This document shows positions 1 to 6,745 of a stretch of DNA of 7,838 nt, one piece after another. Each line of letters starts with the position of its first letter. Within the stretch, counting starts at the first letter, position 1. The position numbers and the translations under genes were made by a program. The stretch is from an uncultured Eubacteriales bacterium (GTDB taxonomy: Bacteria; Bacillota_A; Clostridia; Oscillospirales; CAG-272): NCBI GenBank assembly GCA_900557635.1, contig USTB01000032.1, positions 1 through 7,838 on the forward strand, written 5' to 3'. The notes below the pieces were generated by a model. The model saw only the letters and a list, made by a program, of their open reading frames with translations. It did not search any database and was not told the origin of the DNA.

Positions 1-47
1 CCTGCCGCCGCAAACAGATAATATAGGTACTGTCCGATCCCGTCCAT
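1..47 (-). CDS. spoIIIAF: Stage III sporulation protein AF, N-terminal fragment
   Basis: Only the first 15 codons are inside the window; the gene continues past the left edge. The readable start is MDGIGQYLYYLFAAA, the beginning of a hydrophobic segment, as expected for SpoIIIAF, a membrane protein of the SpoIIIA channel complex. The ATG (45-47) is preceded by a strong ribosome binding site, GGGAGGT, reading leftward from about 61 to 55. It lies 23 bp after the spoIIIAE stop codon, the normal position of AF in this operon. The assignment rests mainly on operon order and the hydrophobic N-terminus, because too little sequence is present for a family match. Confidence 0.75.
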   Translation of the reverse strand, partial: MDGIGQYLYYLFAAA

Positions 48-70
48 AGAAACGACCTCCCCCATTTCAA

Positions 71-1165
71 CTATACGGCACGGCTCACGGTGCACACAAA
101 GAGGATGAATACAAGAATAAAAAGAACTGCCGATGCGCACAGCAGGGCGATCCCGAAATTGACGATCTCCCCGCATCCGTCAAGGAATTTGCTTTCCTTC
201 TCCGCGCCCACGGCGGCGCCGACTGCCGACGAGATGCCGAATATGATCTTGTACCATATCAGACTGCACAGGGGCGGCAGAACGACCAACACAATTCCCG
301 CGATGCCGAACGCACCGACGGTGGTACGGATGTACCCCATGCCGCCCGCCAGGGTCTGTGCCGCATCGCTCAGAACGCCGCCCACAAGCGGGATCATGTT
401 GGAGACGGCGAATTTCACGGTTTTCAGGGTCATGGTGTCCGCTGCGCGGCTCAGGACGGTCTGTACGGAAAGAATGAGGGAAAGCAGGGACATGATTACG
501 GTCAGAAGTCCGGTAAATATGCTTCTGACCGTTTTTGACAGACCGTCGAGATGTAACTCAGGACACATGCCGGACAAAAGCGTGAAGGCAAAGCACACCT
601 GCAAAACAGGGAACAGCACAAACGCATTCACGTTTTCCAGCAGGGAAACGGCAAGGGCAAACCCGCCGGACGCCGCTGTGCCGCATGCCACCTGACCGTC
701 CGCCGCATACAGAACGCCCATCACGGGCAGGATGCTGTCGGCAAAGACCGTCATGGAGGTCAGGGAATCGGAAAGGGAAGTCCATGCCGTTTTCAGGATG
801 GAATGGACGTTGATCCCGAGGCACAGCACCGAAAGATAACGGATGACCGTCCCAACCCGACCGTTCATGACGTCCTTGCCCCATGCGTTGACGGCGCTCA
901 GCAGGATCAGAAAGCCGAGCAGGGTGCAAAGGCTGTTCCACTGGGTCGTTACGGTATTGCGCACGATCTGCACCAGAACGGAGAGCCAATTCTGCGGCGA
1001 GCCGATGTCCGCCGTCTCGCTGTCGCCCGCAAAATATGTCTGCATGCCCTCCGGAAGCATTTCGCGCACGTCCGAGGGGAGCATTTCGGGCAATTCGGAG
1101 GGCGTGTAGCCCGGGAGCATTTCACCGTCCTCTGTCGCAAAACAGCCCGTCCCCAACACGACCAA
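71..1165 (-). CDS. spoIIIAE: Stage III sporulation protein AE (start unresolved)
   Basis: SpoIIIAE is a polytopic membrane protein of the mother-cell SpoIIIA complex, which with SpoIIQ forms the channel feeding the engulfed forespore. The protein has a signal-like hydrophobic stretch (LFIVTALLLVVLGTGCFA), a soluble N-terminal part with three EMLP motifs, then about six or more membrane segments running to the C-terminus, which is the family architecture. The stop is TAG at 71-73. The start is uncertain. The hydrophobic stretch has no ATG, GTG or TTG in front of it until a GTG at 1301-1303, deep inside spoIIIAD. The first NTG codon within it is the TTG at 1163-1165, used here (364 residues; about 400 in Bacillus subtilis). 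An ATG at 1118-1120, with GAGGA seven bases upstream, would give 349 residues but lose the signal sequence. GTT or ATC starts, or entry by -1 frameshifting from spoIIIAD, are alternatives. Family call firm, start weak. Confidence 0.9.
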   Translation of the reverse strand: MVVLGTGCFATEDGEMLPGYTPSELPEMLPSDVREMLPEGMQTYFAGDSETADIGSPQNWLSVLVQIVRNTVTTQWNSLCTLLGFLILLSAVNAWGKDVMNGRVGTVIRYLSVLCLGINVHSILKTAWTSLSDSLTSMTVFADSILPVMGVLYAADGQVACGTAASGGFALAVSLLENVNAFVLFPVLQVCFAFTLLSGMCPELHLDGLSKTVRSIFTGLLTVIMSLLSLILSVQTVLSRAADTMTLKTVKFAVSNMIPLVGGVLSDAAQTLAGGMGYIRTTVGAFGIAGIVLVVLPPLCSLIWYKIIFGISSAVGAAVGAEKESKFLDGCGEIVNFGIALLCASAVLFILVFILFVCTVSRAV

Positions 1166-1176
1166 AAGAAGGGCGG

Positions 1177-1563
1177 TTACGATAAAAAGGACAACGCCGT
1201 GTCGAGCAGAGAGGAAAACAGCGGGAGCGTAATGACCGTGATCTCCGCCTTGCCCAAAAGCTCCAGCTTGCCGCCAAGAGCGCTCTCGCCCGCATCCCGA
1301 CACAGGTCGGCGGCGTTCTGGGTCAACAATCCGATGCCGAGCGCGCGCAGAAGCACATTCAGACAGCTTCCCGCCTCGCCCATCCCCTCGGTCCTTTGGC
1401 GTATGTAGCTGATCGCGGGGTAGATGCACGTCACACAGCAGACCAGAATGGCGCACGAAGCGGCGGCGGTGAGGAGCAGTCCGAACTCCGGACGGAACTG
1501 GCGAAGAACCACGGTGCAGAACAGGGCGACGACGGCAAAGCCGCAGATCTGTAGCGTACTCAA
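1177..1563 (-). CDS. spoIIIAD: Stage III sporulation protein AD
   Basis: This is a 128-residue integral membrane subunit of the SpoIIIA complex. Two hydrophobic segments near the N-terminus (about residues 5-20 and 28-50) are followed by a family-typical region with ALGIGLLTQNAADLCRDAGE at about 75-94, then a GGKLELLGK segment and a C-terminal hydrophobic helix. Length matches the family (about 130). The start is a TTG at 1561-1563: the in-frame stop TGA lies just two codons upstream, so no longer form exists. The nearby GGTGA is only three bases from the TTG, a poor ribosome site, so initiation probably depends on coupling to spoIIIAC, whose stop is 11 bp upstream. The last codons run over a CTTTTTA sequence before TAA (1177-1179). 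Confidence 0.93.
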   Translation of the reverse strand: MSTLQICGFAVVALFCTVVLRQFRPEFGLLLTAAASCAILVCCVTCIYPAISYIRQRTEGMGEAGSCLNVLLRALGIGLLTQNAADLCRDAGESALGGKLELLGKAEITVITLPLFSSLLDTALSFLS

Positions 1564-1574
1564 TGCTCACCGTA

Positions 1575-1769
1575 TCACAAGCCGAAAATGGTGCGTATGG
1601 TGTTGATCAACTCGCCGATCTCCTGAACCAGTAAAAGGAGAACGATCACCACGCCCGCAATGCACACAAGCATTGCCTGCTCGTCCCGCCCCGCCTTGTT
1701 GAGGATCTGACATATGACGCACACAATAAGTCCGACGCCGCCGACCTTCAAAATGAGACTGATATCCAT
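1575..1769 (-). CDS. spoIIIAC: Stage III sporulation protein AC
   Basis: This small 64-residue membrane protein has two hydrophobic helices (about residues 4-22 and 31-50) separated by a short polar loop, NKAGRDEQ, the hallmark of SpoIIIAC (68 residues in Bacillus subtilis). It is a subunit of the SpoIIIA channel in the mother-cell membrane facing the forespore. The ATG at 1767-1769 has a strong ribosome binding site, GGAGGAG, nine bases upstream, making it one of the best-initiated genes of the operon. It starts 29 bp after spoIIIAB ends and stops 11 bp before spoIIIAD begins. Confidence 0.95.
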   Translation of the reverse strand: MDISLILKVGGVGLIVCVICQILNKAGRDEQAMLVCIAGVVIVLLLLVQEIGELINTIRTIFGL

Positions 1770-1798
1770 TTACGTTATCTCCTCCAATCGCAATCGTT

Positions 1799-2281
1799 TT
1801 ACAACAAAAGAAGATCCACGGTCAAGCCCACGGCGCCGCAAACCGAAAAGCACAGACGCGTAGTCTGGGGCTTCTTCTTGCGCATGGACTCCACCGCCAC
1901 CTGGATTTTTTCGCCGTAGTATCGGCAGTGGGCAAGCTGTTCATCCACGCCACCGCGCCCGAGCTGAGCGGCGAATGCAAGCATGATCGAGTATCCCTCG
2001 CCGCGCCGATCCAAGCCCGCGCAGTTTTTCAGTGCTTCGCCCAGGTCTGATTGTCGCAGTTCATCGATGAAGCCGCAGTTCTCAAGCTCCCGATCCCCGA
2101 AATCACGGTATATTTCCGATAACGGACTGGCATAACCCGAAATGCGGCATGCGATCAGCTCGATCAGACGCAGAAAGCCTTCCCATTGGCGCAGACGGCT
2201 TCCGTACCGCGCCGCAAAAAAGAATCCGCACGACACCGAGGAAAAGGCGACTAAGAACAGTCCTGCAATTTTTGCGCTCAA
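1799..2281 (-). CDS. spoIIIAB: Stage III sporulation protein AB
   Basis: SpoIIIAB is a membrane-anchored cytoplasmic protein of the SpoIIIA complex; the family is related to the GspF platform protein of type II secretion. The 160-residue product begins MSAKIAGLFLVAFSSVSCGFFFA, a single N-terminal membrane helix. A polar helical domain follows with the typical RLRQWEGFLRLIELI...SPLSEIY pattern (about 29-58), and the C-terminus is hydrophobic. I chose the TTG at 2279-2281: it lies about six bases after GGGAGGGA and its bases overlap the spoIIIAA stop (4-bp overlap), so the two genes are translationally coupled. The frame is open further upstream, to 2341, but that extension lies inside spoIIIAA and precedes the membrane anchor. 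Bacillus subtilis AB has about 170 residues. Confidence 0.93.
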   Translation of the reverse strand: MSAKIAGLFLVAFSSVSCGFFFAARYGSRLRQWEGFLRLIELIACRISGYASPLSEIYRDFGDRELENCGFIDELRQSDLGEALKNCAGLDRRGEGYSIMLAFAAQLGRGGVDEQLAHCRYYGEKIQVAVESMRKKKPQTTRLCFSVCGAVGLTVDLLLL

Positions 2282-3153
2282 ACCGCAATCCCTCCCGCAT
2301 TTTGAAAGTGGTAATCCGAGAAATGAAACATGCCGCCGCACCGCTCTACGGTCAGCGCGATAGGGAAAATGCCCGCCTGCATCAGGCGTAAAAACTGCGG
2401 TCTGCGTAAAAGAGACGGAATATCGGCGGCATGTGCCGACGCGACCAGCGGTATGCCTGAATTCTGCGCCGCCAAAATCGCATCCGTATCGTCCGAGGAA
2501 CCGATCTCATCGCAGACCATGATCTGCGGATTGAGTACCCGTGTGGCGATCTCAATACCGTCCGATTTGGAATACCCCGCAAGATAGTCTGCGATACCGC
2601 AACAGGACGGATCGGGGTCGCGAAGCTCACCGCGTGAATCCACAGCCGTGACTCGAAGTCGGTACGGCGGAGACGCAAGCGTGCAGATCAGATCGCGCAA
2701 AAGGGTGGTCTTGCCGCAACCTGGCAGACCGCAGACCAGCATACCGCATCGGAAACGGGTTTGTTCCAACCGCGTGACAAGGGGACGGCACACTTTACGG
2801 ACGGTGTGCGGAATGCGGATGCAGAGCGACTCTGTGTGCGGCACGGAACAGCTGCTGTCGGTCATGTTGACACGTCCCGCAACACCCACACGGATTCCGT
2901 ATTCTGCGGTCAGATAGCCGTGTCGCAGGGTGTGCTCGTGGGCGTGCAGGGAACCGTTGCACATGGTCACAAGGATGTCCTTTAATTCCGCGTCGGTCAT
3001 GACCGTGTCGCAGATCACGTTCATACCGCCGCGCGTGACCGATGCGGGCTGACGCGCACGCAGACGCAGTTCCTCCGCGTCCGGATACGCACGCAGTAGC
3101 TCAGCCGCCTTTTCGGGCAGGATCCGGCATAAATATTCTGCGGCAGTCTCCAT
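2278..3153 (-). CDS. spoIIIAA: Stage III sporulation protein AA, secretion-type ATPase
   Basis: SpoIIIAA is the cytoplasmic P-loop ATPase of the SpoIIIA complex, related to secretion-superfamily ATPases (type II/IV). In the 291-residue product I see the Walker A motif GLPGCGKTT at 142-150, a Walker B-like IMVCDEIG at 211-218, and a conserved SAHA motif at 239-242. An N-terminal domain with RLRARQP (30-36) and HGYLTAEYGIRVGVAGR (78-94) is typical of the family. The ATG at 3151-3153 is preceded by AAAGGAGG seven bases upstream. It is the first gene of the operon; its stop overlaps the spoIIIAB start. The ATPase powers or assembles the channel needed for late forespore development; the mechanism is from family knowledge, not visible here. 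Confidence 0.96.
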   Translation of the reverse strand: METAAEYLCRILPEKAAELLRAYPDAEELRLRARQPASVTRGGMNVICDTVMTDAELKDILVTMCNGSLHAHEHTLRHGYLTAEYGIRVGVAGRVNMTDSSCSVPHTESLCIRIPHTVRKVCRPLVTRLEQTRFRCGMLVCGLPGCGKTTLLRDLICTLASPPYRLRVTAVDSRGELRDPDPSCCGIADYLAGYSKSDGIEIATRVLNPQIMVCDEIGSSDDTDAILAAQNSGIPLVASAHAADIPSLLRRPQFLRLMQAGIFPIALTVERCGGMFHFSDYHFQNAGGIAV

Positions 3154-3246
3154 CGTTGCGCCTCCTTTTATACTTAATTCTGTGCACGGCTTTCGGCGTT
3201 CTGTGCGCTTTCACGCCCGCATACCGCCTGCCGCTTTCCTGTACCA

Positions 3247-3273
3247 TGTATATGTGCGGACAAACTGTTTATG
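3247..3273 (-). promoter_or_regulatory. Candidate sigma-E promoter of spoIIIA
   Basis: On the minus strand, GCATAAA (3273-3267) is followed after 12 bases by CATATACA (3254-3247), about 94 bases upstream of the spoIIIAA ATG. These resemble the sigma-E -35 (ATA core) and -10 (CATACANT) boxes. spoIIIA operons are known to be transcribed by sigma-E in the mother cell. The match is partial and no sigma-A promoter is evident on this strand, so this is the best candidate rather than a firm call. Confidence 0.3.
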
Positions 3274-3290
3274 CGGATTTAAAAAAACTC

Positions 3291-3319
3291 TTGACAAAGT
3301 GACGCAAATCATGTATAAT
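3291..3319 (+). promoter_or_regulatory. Sigma-A promoter of the tRNA-Ala gene
   Basis: TTGACA (3291-3296) and TATAAT (3314-3319) both match the consensus perfectly and are separated by 17 bases, the optimal spacing. Transcription should begin near 3326, giving a leader of about eight bases before the tRNA at 3335. This is a typical strong stable-RNA promoter. Confidence 0.93.
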
Positions 3320-3334
3320 ACCGATAACACCGAT

Positions 3335-3410
<76 letters not shown>

Positions 3411-3449
3411 GAAAAAAGCACTCGTTTATGCGAGTGCTTTTTTCTTAAA
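3411..3449 (+). terminator. Rho-independent terminator of tRNA-Ala
   Basis: A perfect 14-bp stem, GAAAAAAGCACTCG (3411-3424) with CGAGTGCTTTTTTC (3431-3444), closes a 6-base loop TTTATG. The T run lies in the descending arm and continues as TTTTTTCTT. It begins immediately after the tRNA CCA end, so it should end that transcript and isolate the downstream ktrB gene. Confidence 0.93.
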
Positions 3450-3585
3450 TTTCACGGCTTGCACCGAAGGACGCCGACGACAGCCGAAATCGATCACGGA
3501 AAGGAGCTGTGCCTGCCTCCCCATCCGATTATAACCGATACAACACGTTATAACACGGCGGCAGGAGCATCGTCAAGACCGGAAC

Positions 3586-4947
3586 ATGACAGATAAACAT
3601 AAATTTTCACTATCCACGACACAGATCATCATGCTCAGCTTTCTTCTGGTCATATTGATCGGCAGTGTATTGCTGTGCCTTCCCGTCAGCTCAGCCGACG
3701 GTCAGCCCGTCCCTTATGTTGATGCGCTGTTCACCTCAACCACCGCAACCTGCGTTACGGGACTGGTCACGCTTCCAACCTTTTCCACGTGGAGCCTTTT
3801 CGGGCAGATCGTAATTCTTGTGCTCATTCAGATAGGCGGTCTCGGTGTCATCACCGTGATGACGGGCGTTATGGTTCTGCTGAACCGCAAATTAGGCATT
3901 TCGGATCGGTTGCTGATTCAGGATGCCTTCAATCTGAAAACCATGACCGGTCTTATTGCCTTTGTGAAGCGGGTGATCGTCGGTACTCTGGCGGTGGAGC
4001 TGACGGGCGCATGCTTCTACATGACGGTGTTTGTGCCAGAATTCGGCGCGCGCGGGATCTGGATCTCGGTCTTTAACGCGATATCCGCATTCTGCAATGC
4101 GGGCATCGACATCATCGGCGAAAACAGTCATTGCGATTATGCCGCAAATCCGATCATTACCGTCACGACATCACTGCTCATTGTTTTGGGCGGGATCGGC
4201 TTTATCGTCTGGTGGGATCTGCTTCGGGTAATCCGAACGCGTACCAAGGGAAACCGCAGGGTGTTTCGGTATCTGACCCTTCACTCAAAAATCGCAATTT
4301 TATCAACCGTCGTTTTGCTTGTTGTCGGCGCGGCGCTGTTTCTGATCGCGGAGTGGGACAATCCTCTGACCATGCGCGGGAAGAGCGTGACCGATAAAAT
4401 TCAGATGTCATTCTTCCAATCCGTGACCGTTCGCACGGCGGGCTTTGCCTCCATGCCGCAGGAAAACCTCACGAACGCTTCCTCTTTGGTTGCACTTTTG
4501 CTTATGTTTATCGGCGGATCGCCGTGCGGAACGGCAGGCGGCGTCAAGACCGTTACCGTGACGTTGCTCCTGTCTGCGGCATATGCCGCCGTCCGTCGCA
4601 AAAACGATATTTCGCTGTTGGGGCGCTCGATCTCGGAGGAGTCGATCCACCGTGCGATCGCCGTGGTGACCACGTCATTTTCCATTCTGTTTCTATCCGC
4701 TCTGCTGATGACTGCGGTAACGGATGCGTCCATACCGGACATTCTCTTTGAATCGGTCAGCGCCACGGCTACGGTGGGGCTTTCAAGAAATCTGACATCC
4801 ACGCTCAACACGGCGGGCAAGATCATCATTCTGTGTACTATGTATTTCGGCAGAGTGGGACCCATTTCCTTAGTGCTTGCACTGGACAGCGGAATGGCAA
4901 GCAGAAATATTGTCCGCGAGCCGAGAGAGGATGTCAGTATCGGATAA
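3586..4947 (+). CDS. ktrB: Ktr/Trk potassium uptake membrane subunit (TrkH/KtrB family)
   Basis: This is the K+-translocating membrane subunit of a Ktr-type uptake system, 453 residues, the usual KtrB length. The family has four M1-P-M2 repeats, and all four pore-loop filters are visible: TCVTGL (55-60), CNAGID (170-175), VRTAGF (282-287) and TVGLS (396-400). GGSPCGTAGGVKT (310-322) lies just after the third pore, where the intramembrane gating loop occurs. FGRVGP (421-426) is the conserved segment of the last repeat. The ATG has only a weak ribosome site (CCGGAAC); AGGAG at 3563-3567 is too far away. The 135-base leader (3451-3585) contains two TTATAAC repeats (about 3530 and 3549) but no promoter or riboswitch I can defend. 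ktrA follows after 50 bp. Ion preference (K+ alone or Na+-coupled) cannot be read from sequence. Confidence 0.95.
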   Translation: MTDKHKFSLSTTQIIMLSFLLVILIGSVLLCLPVSSADGQPVPYVDALFTSTTATCVTGLVTLPTFSTWSLFGQIVILVLIQIGGLGVITVMTGVMVLLNRKLGISDRLLIQDAFNLKTMTGLIAFVKRVIVGTLAVELTGACFYMTVFVPEFGARGIWISVFNAISAFCNAGIDIIGENSHCDYAANPIITVTTSLLIVLGGIGFIVWWDLLRVIRTRTKGNRRVFRYLTLHSKIAILSTVVLLVVGAALFLIAEWDNPLTMRGKSVTDKIQMSFFQSVTVRTAGFASMPQENLTNASSLVALLLMFIGGSPCGTAGGVKTVTVTLLLSAAYAAVRRKNDISLLGRSISEESIHRAIAVVTTSFSILFLSALLMTAVTDASIPDILFESVSATATVGLSRNLTSTLNTAGKIIILCTMYFGRVGPISLVLALDSGMASRNIVREPREDVSIG

Positions 4948-4997
4948 ATGCGTCTGCGATATACGCAGAAAACCGAAGGCAATGAGGGAGTATTGAA

Positions 4998-5648
4998 ATG
5001 AGTACAAAAAAGTCATATGCGGTCTTTGGACTTGGAAAATACGGTGAAGCGGTGGCAAAGGAGCTGTCCGACCGCGGAATGGACGTTCTGGCGGTGGACA
5101 TCGATCCCAAAACGGTAGAGAATGCCGTCGGTATCCTGCCCGTTTGCAAATGTGCGGATGTTACCGATCCGGAGGTGCTGGAACAGCTCGGCATTGCAGA
5201 TATCGATGTGGTGATCATTGCCATGGCAAGCAATCTGGAGGCAAGTGTTTTGGCGGTCACGCTCTGTCGGGAACTTGGAGTCGGTCAGATCATTGCAAAA
5301 TGTGCAAATGAAACGCACAGAATGATCTTACAGCGCGTCGGTGCGGATTCGGTGGTCTTTCCCGAGCAGGAGTCGGGCGTCCGACTTGCCAAGAATCTGC
5401 TCAGTTCGGGCTTTGTGGATATGATATCGCTGTCCGATGAGGTTTCCGTGGTCGAGCTGGATGTCAAGGACGAATGGGTGGGGAAGAATCTGATCGAGCT
5501 GAATCTGCGGAAACGGTATTCGGTCAACGTGGTGGCAATGAAGCGGAACGGCACGGTGGATGTTGAGGTCAATCCGGAACTGCCGCTTGAGAACGGTATG
5601 ACGCTCATTGCCATAGTCAATACCAAAAAGCTCTCTAAATTAAAGTGA
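4998..5648 (+). CDS. ktrA: Ktr potassium uptake regulatory subunit (RCK domain)
   Basis: This is the cytosolic gating subunit that forms a ring on KtrB and opens or closes it in response to nucleotides. The 216-residue length is that of a single RCK unit (KtrA type, about 220), not the double-length TrkA. The N-terminal Rossmann fold shows GLGKYG at 11-16 and the acidic end of strand 2 in VDID (33-36). The RCK_N domain runs to about 125. The C-terminal RCK_C domain (about 136-214) has VVELDV...WVGKNLIELNLRKRYSVNVVAMKR. In related proteins RCK_C binds c-di-AMP, but that is not provable here. The ATG is preceded by GAGGGAG. It lies 50 bp after ktrB with no terminator between them, so the two form an operon, which ends at the hairpins from 5672. 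Confidence 0.95.
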   Translation: MSTKKSYAVFGLGKYGEAVAKELSDRGMDVLAVDIDPKTVENAVGILPVCKCADVTDPEVLEQLGIADIDVVIIAMASNLEASVLAVTLCRELGVGQIIAKCANETHRMILQRVGADSVVFPEQESGVRLAKNLLSSGFVDMISLSDEVSVVELDVKDEWVGKNLIELNLRKRYSVNVVAMKRNGTVDVEVNPELPLENGMTLIAIVNTKKLSKLK

Positions 5649-5671
5649 ATGATAATTATTTGATTATGAAA

Positions 5672-5710
5672 AAGAGCCGTGCGAACTGTTCTGACGCTCG
5701 CGCGGCTTTT
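5672..5710. terminator. Bidirectional terminator between ktrA and birA
   Basis: The stem AGCCGTGCGA (5675-5684) with TCGCGCGGCT (5698-5707), one G-U pair, can extend with flanking A/T pairs; the loop has 13 bases. In the plus direction it is followed by TTTTG, a short U tract. In the minus direction it is followed by CTTTTTC, a better one. It therefore probably terminates the bioY-birA transcript and contributes to stopping ktrBA. Confidence 0.8.
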
Positions 5711-5723
5711 GATCTGTGATTGA

Positions 5724-5749
5724 CCGACATGGAACCATGTCGGATTTTT
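5724..5749 (+). terminator. Second terminator downstream of ktrA
   Basis: The perfect palindromic stem CCGACATGG (5724-5732) with CCATGTCGG (5735-5743) has a minimal loop, or 8 bp with a GAAC tetraloop. It is followed on the plus strand by ATTTTT. On the minus strand the stem is followed by TCAATCAC, with no U tract, so it works only for ktrBA. It stops plus-strand transcription just before the end of the converging birA gene. Confidence 0.8.
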
Positions 5750-5755
5750 CTTAGT

Positions 5756-6742
5756 TTAATATAAACTTTTGACCGCCGCTTCGCCGTAGGCAAGATCGCG
5801 GACCGTGCCGTCCGAAAAGTGCACACGCAGGGAAAAATCGTCATTGACCGCCTCGGCAAAGCCGACACGGTCGCCGTTCGGTGTTGAGACTGTGACCACA
5901 TTGCCGACGGTGATATTATGTGTGCGGTACTCTTCGATATAGCCGGGACAGCCGAGGGCGGCGGACTGCGACATGCGGTCAAGCTCAATGATCAACTGTG
6001 CCGCAAGTGCGGCGCGGTTATAGGTGCGTCCTGTCAACTGACGCAGGGAGGACGCCTTTTGCCGAATTTCTTCATCGAATTCCGATTCTTCCTGATTGAC
6101 ATTGATTCCGATGCCGATGATCACCGCACCCATGCCGCCGCTTTCCCCCTCGAACATGACCTCGGTCAGGATGCCGCATATCTTTTTGCGTTTCAGAATC
6201 AGATCGTTGACCCACTTGATATCGGTATCGATGCCGCAGGCGGTATGAATGGCGCGCCGCACCGCGACTGCCGTCCACGAGGTGAGAGCGGCGGCGTTGC
6301 GCGGATCGAAACGGGGACGCAGATATACGGAAAGATAGATACCGCGGCGGGAAGGGGACTGAAAACTCCTGCCCAGTCTGCCGCGTCCGTTTGTCTGCTG
6401 TTCGGCGATCACGACCGTGCCCTCGGCACAGCCCTCGACCACCATGTGCTTAAGGTGGGTATTGGTGGAATCCACGCTTTCAAGGCAGATCACGTGATCC
6501 AAGCGTGACGGCGGGAGATACGCGGACAATTCCTCGCGGGTGATCCTGTCGGGCACATAGGTCAGCATATATCCCCGCCGCGTGACCGAATCGATGGTAT
6601 ATCCCATTTCGCGCAGGGAATTCACCGCCGTGTTGACCGCCGCGCGGCTGACGCCAAGCTCACGGCTGATCGCCTCGCCGGATACATAAGTCTGGTTCTG
6701 ATATTTTCTGAGTATGGCAAGCACCCTTTGCTTCGTCATCAT
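5756..6742 (-). CDS. birA: Biotin-protein ligase and biotin operon repressor
   Basis: BirA makes biotinyl-AMP, transfers biotin to a lysine of biotin-dependent carboxylases and, when biotinyl-AMP accumulates, dimerises and binds DNA. The 328-residue product has an N-terminal winged helix-turn-helix (about 3-62, with AISRELGVSRAAVNTAVNSLR), so it is the repressor type. The ligase core shows STNTHLK (92-98), GRGRLGR (119-125, the biotinyl-AMP loop), KWVNDL (176-181), KICGIL (187-192) and GIGINVN (210-216). A C-terminal SH3-like domain (about 275-328) ends it. Two adjacent ATG codons are possible; 6742 lies eight bases after AAAGGAAG, which sits inside the end of bioY. The bioY stop is only 3 bp upstream, so translation is coupled. 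A matching BirA operator lies at the operon promoter, indicating autoregulation. Confidence 0.97.
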   Translation of the reverse strand: MMTKQRVLAILRKYQNQTYVSGEAISRELGVSRAAVNTAVNSLREMGYTIDSVTRRGYMLTYVPDRITREELSAYLPPSRLDHVICLESVDSTNTHLKHMVVEGCAEGTVVIAEQQTNGRGRLGRSFQSPSRRGIYLSVYLRPRFDPRNAAALTSWTAVAVRRAIHTACGIDTDIKWVNDLILKRKKICGILTEVMFEGESGGMGAVIIGIGINVNQEESEFDEEIRQKASSLRQLTGRTYNRAALAAQLIIELDRMSQSAALGCPGYIEEYRTHNITVGNVVTVSTPNGDRVGFAEAVNDDFSLRVHFSDGTVRDLAYGEAAVKSLY

Positions 6743-6745
6743 ATA

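Noticed and set aside
90..695. 201-codon open frame on the plus strand
   Set aside because: It lies entirely antisense to spoIIIAE, has a basic low-complexity composition and no ribosome site; it is a shadow of the real gene.
1142..1165. Lipoprotein signal (lipobox) around the Cys of LGTGC in SpoIIIAE
   Set aside because: The residue at -3 is Gly rather than Leu, and CFA-TED fits ordinary signal peptidase cleavage better.
803..1408. 201-codon open frame on the plus strand
   Set aside because: Antisense to spoIIIAE and spoIIIAD, with no recognisable domain; both minus-strand genes are well supported by family features.
1166..1570. Extension of spoIIIAE to a GTG at 1570
   Set aside because: The extension reads through all of spoIIIAD in another frame and is rich in Arg, His and Pro, typical of shadow translation. 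Only the last part, from about 1195, looks like real protein.
2282..2341. Upstream extension of spoIIIAB to 2341
   Set aside because: It lies within the spoIIIAA C-terminus and would place 20 polar residues ahead of the membrane anchor; the TTG at 2281 has a strong ribosome site and a 4-bp overlap.
3451..3585. c-di-AMP (ydaO) riboswitch upstream of ktrB
   Set aside because: I could not find the conserved core elements by eye, and the space is short for that motif; kept only as a question in the findings.
5918..6508. 196-codon open frame on the plus strand
   Set aside because: Antisense to birA, which has all its catalytic motifs; no ribosome site or domain in the antisense frame.
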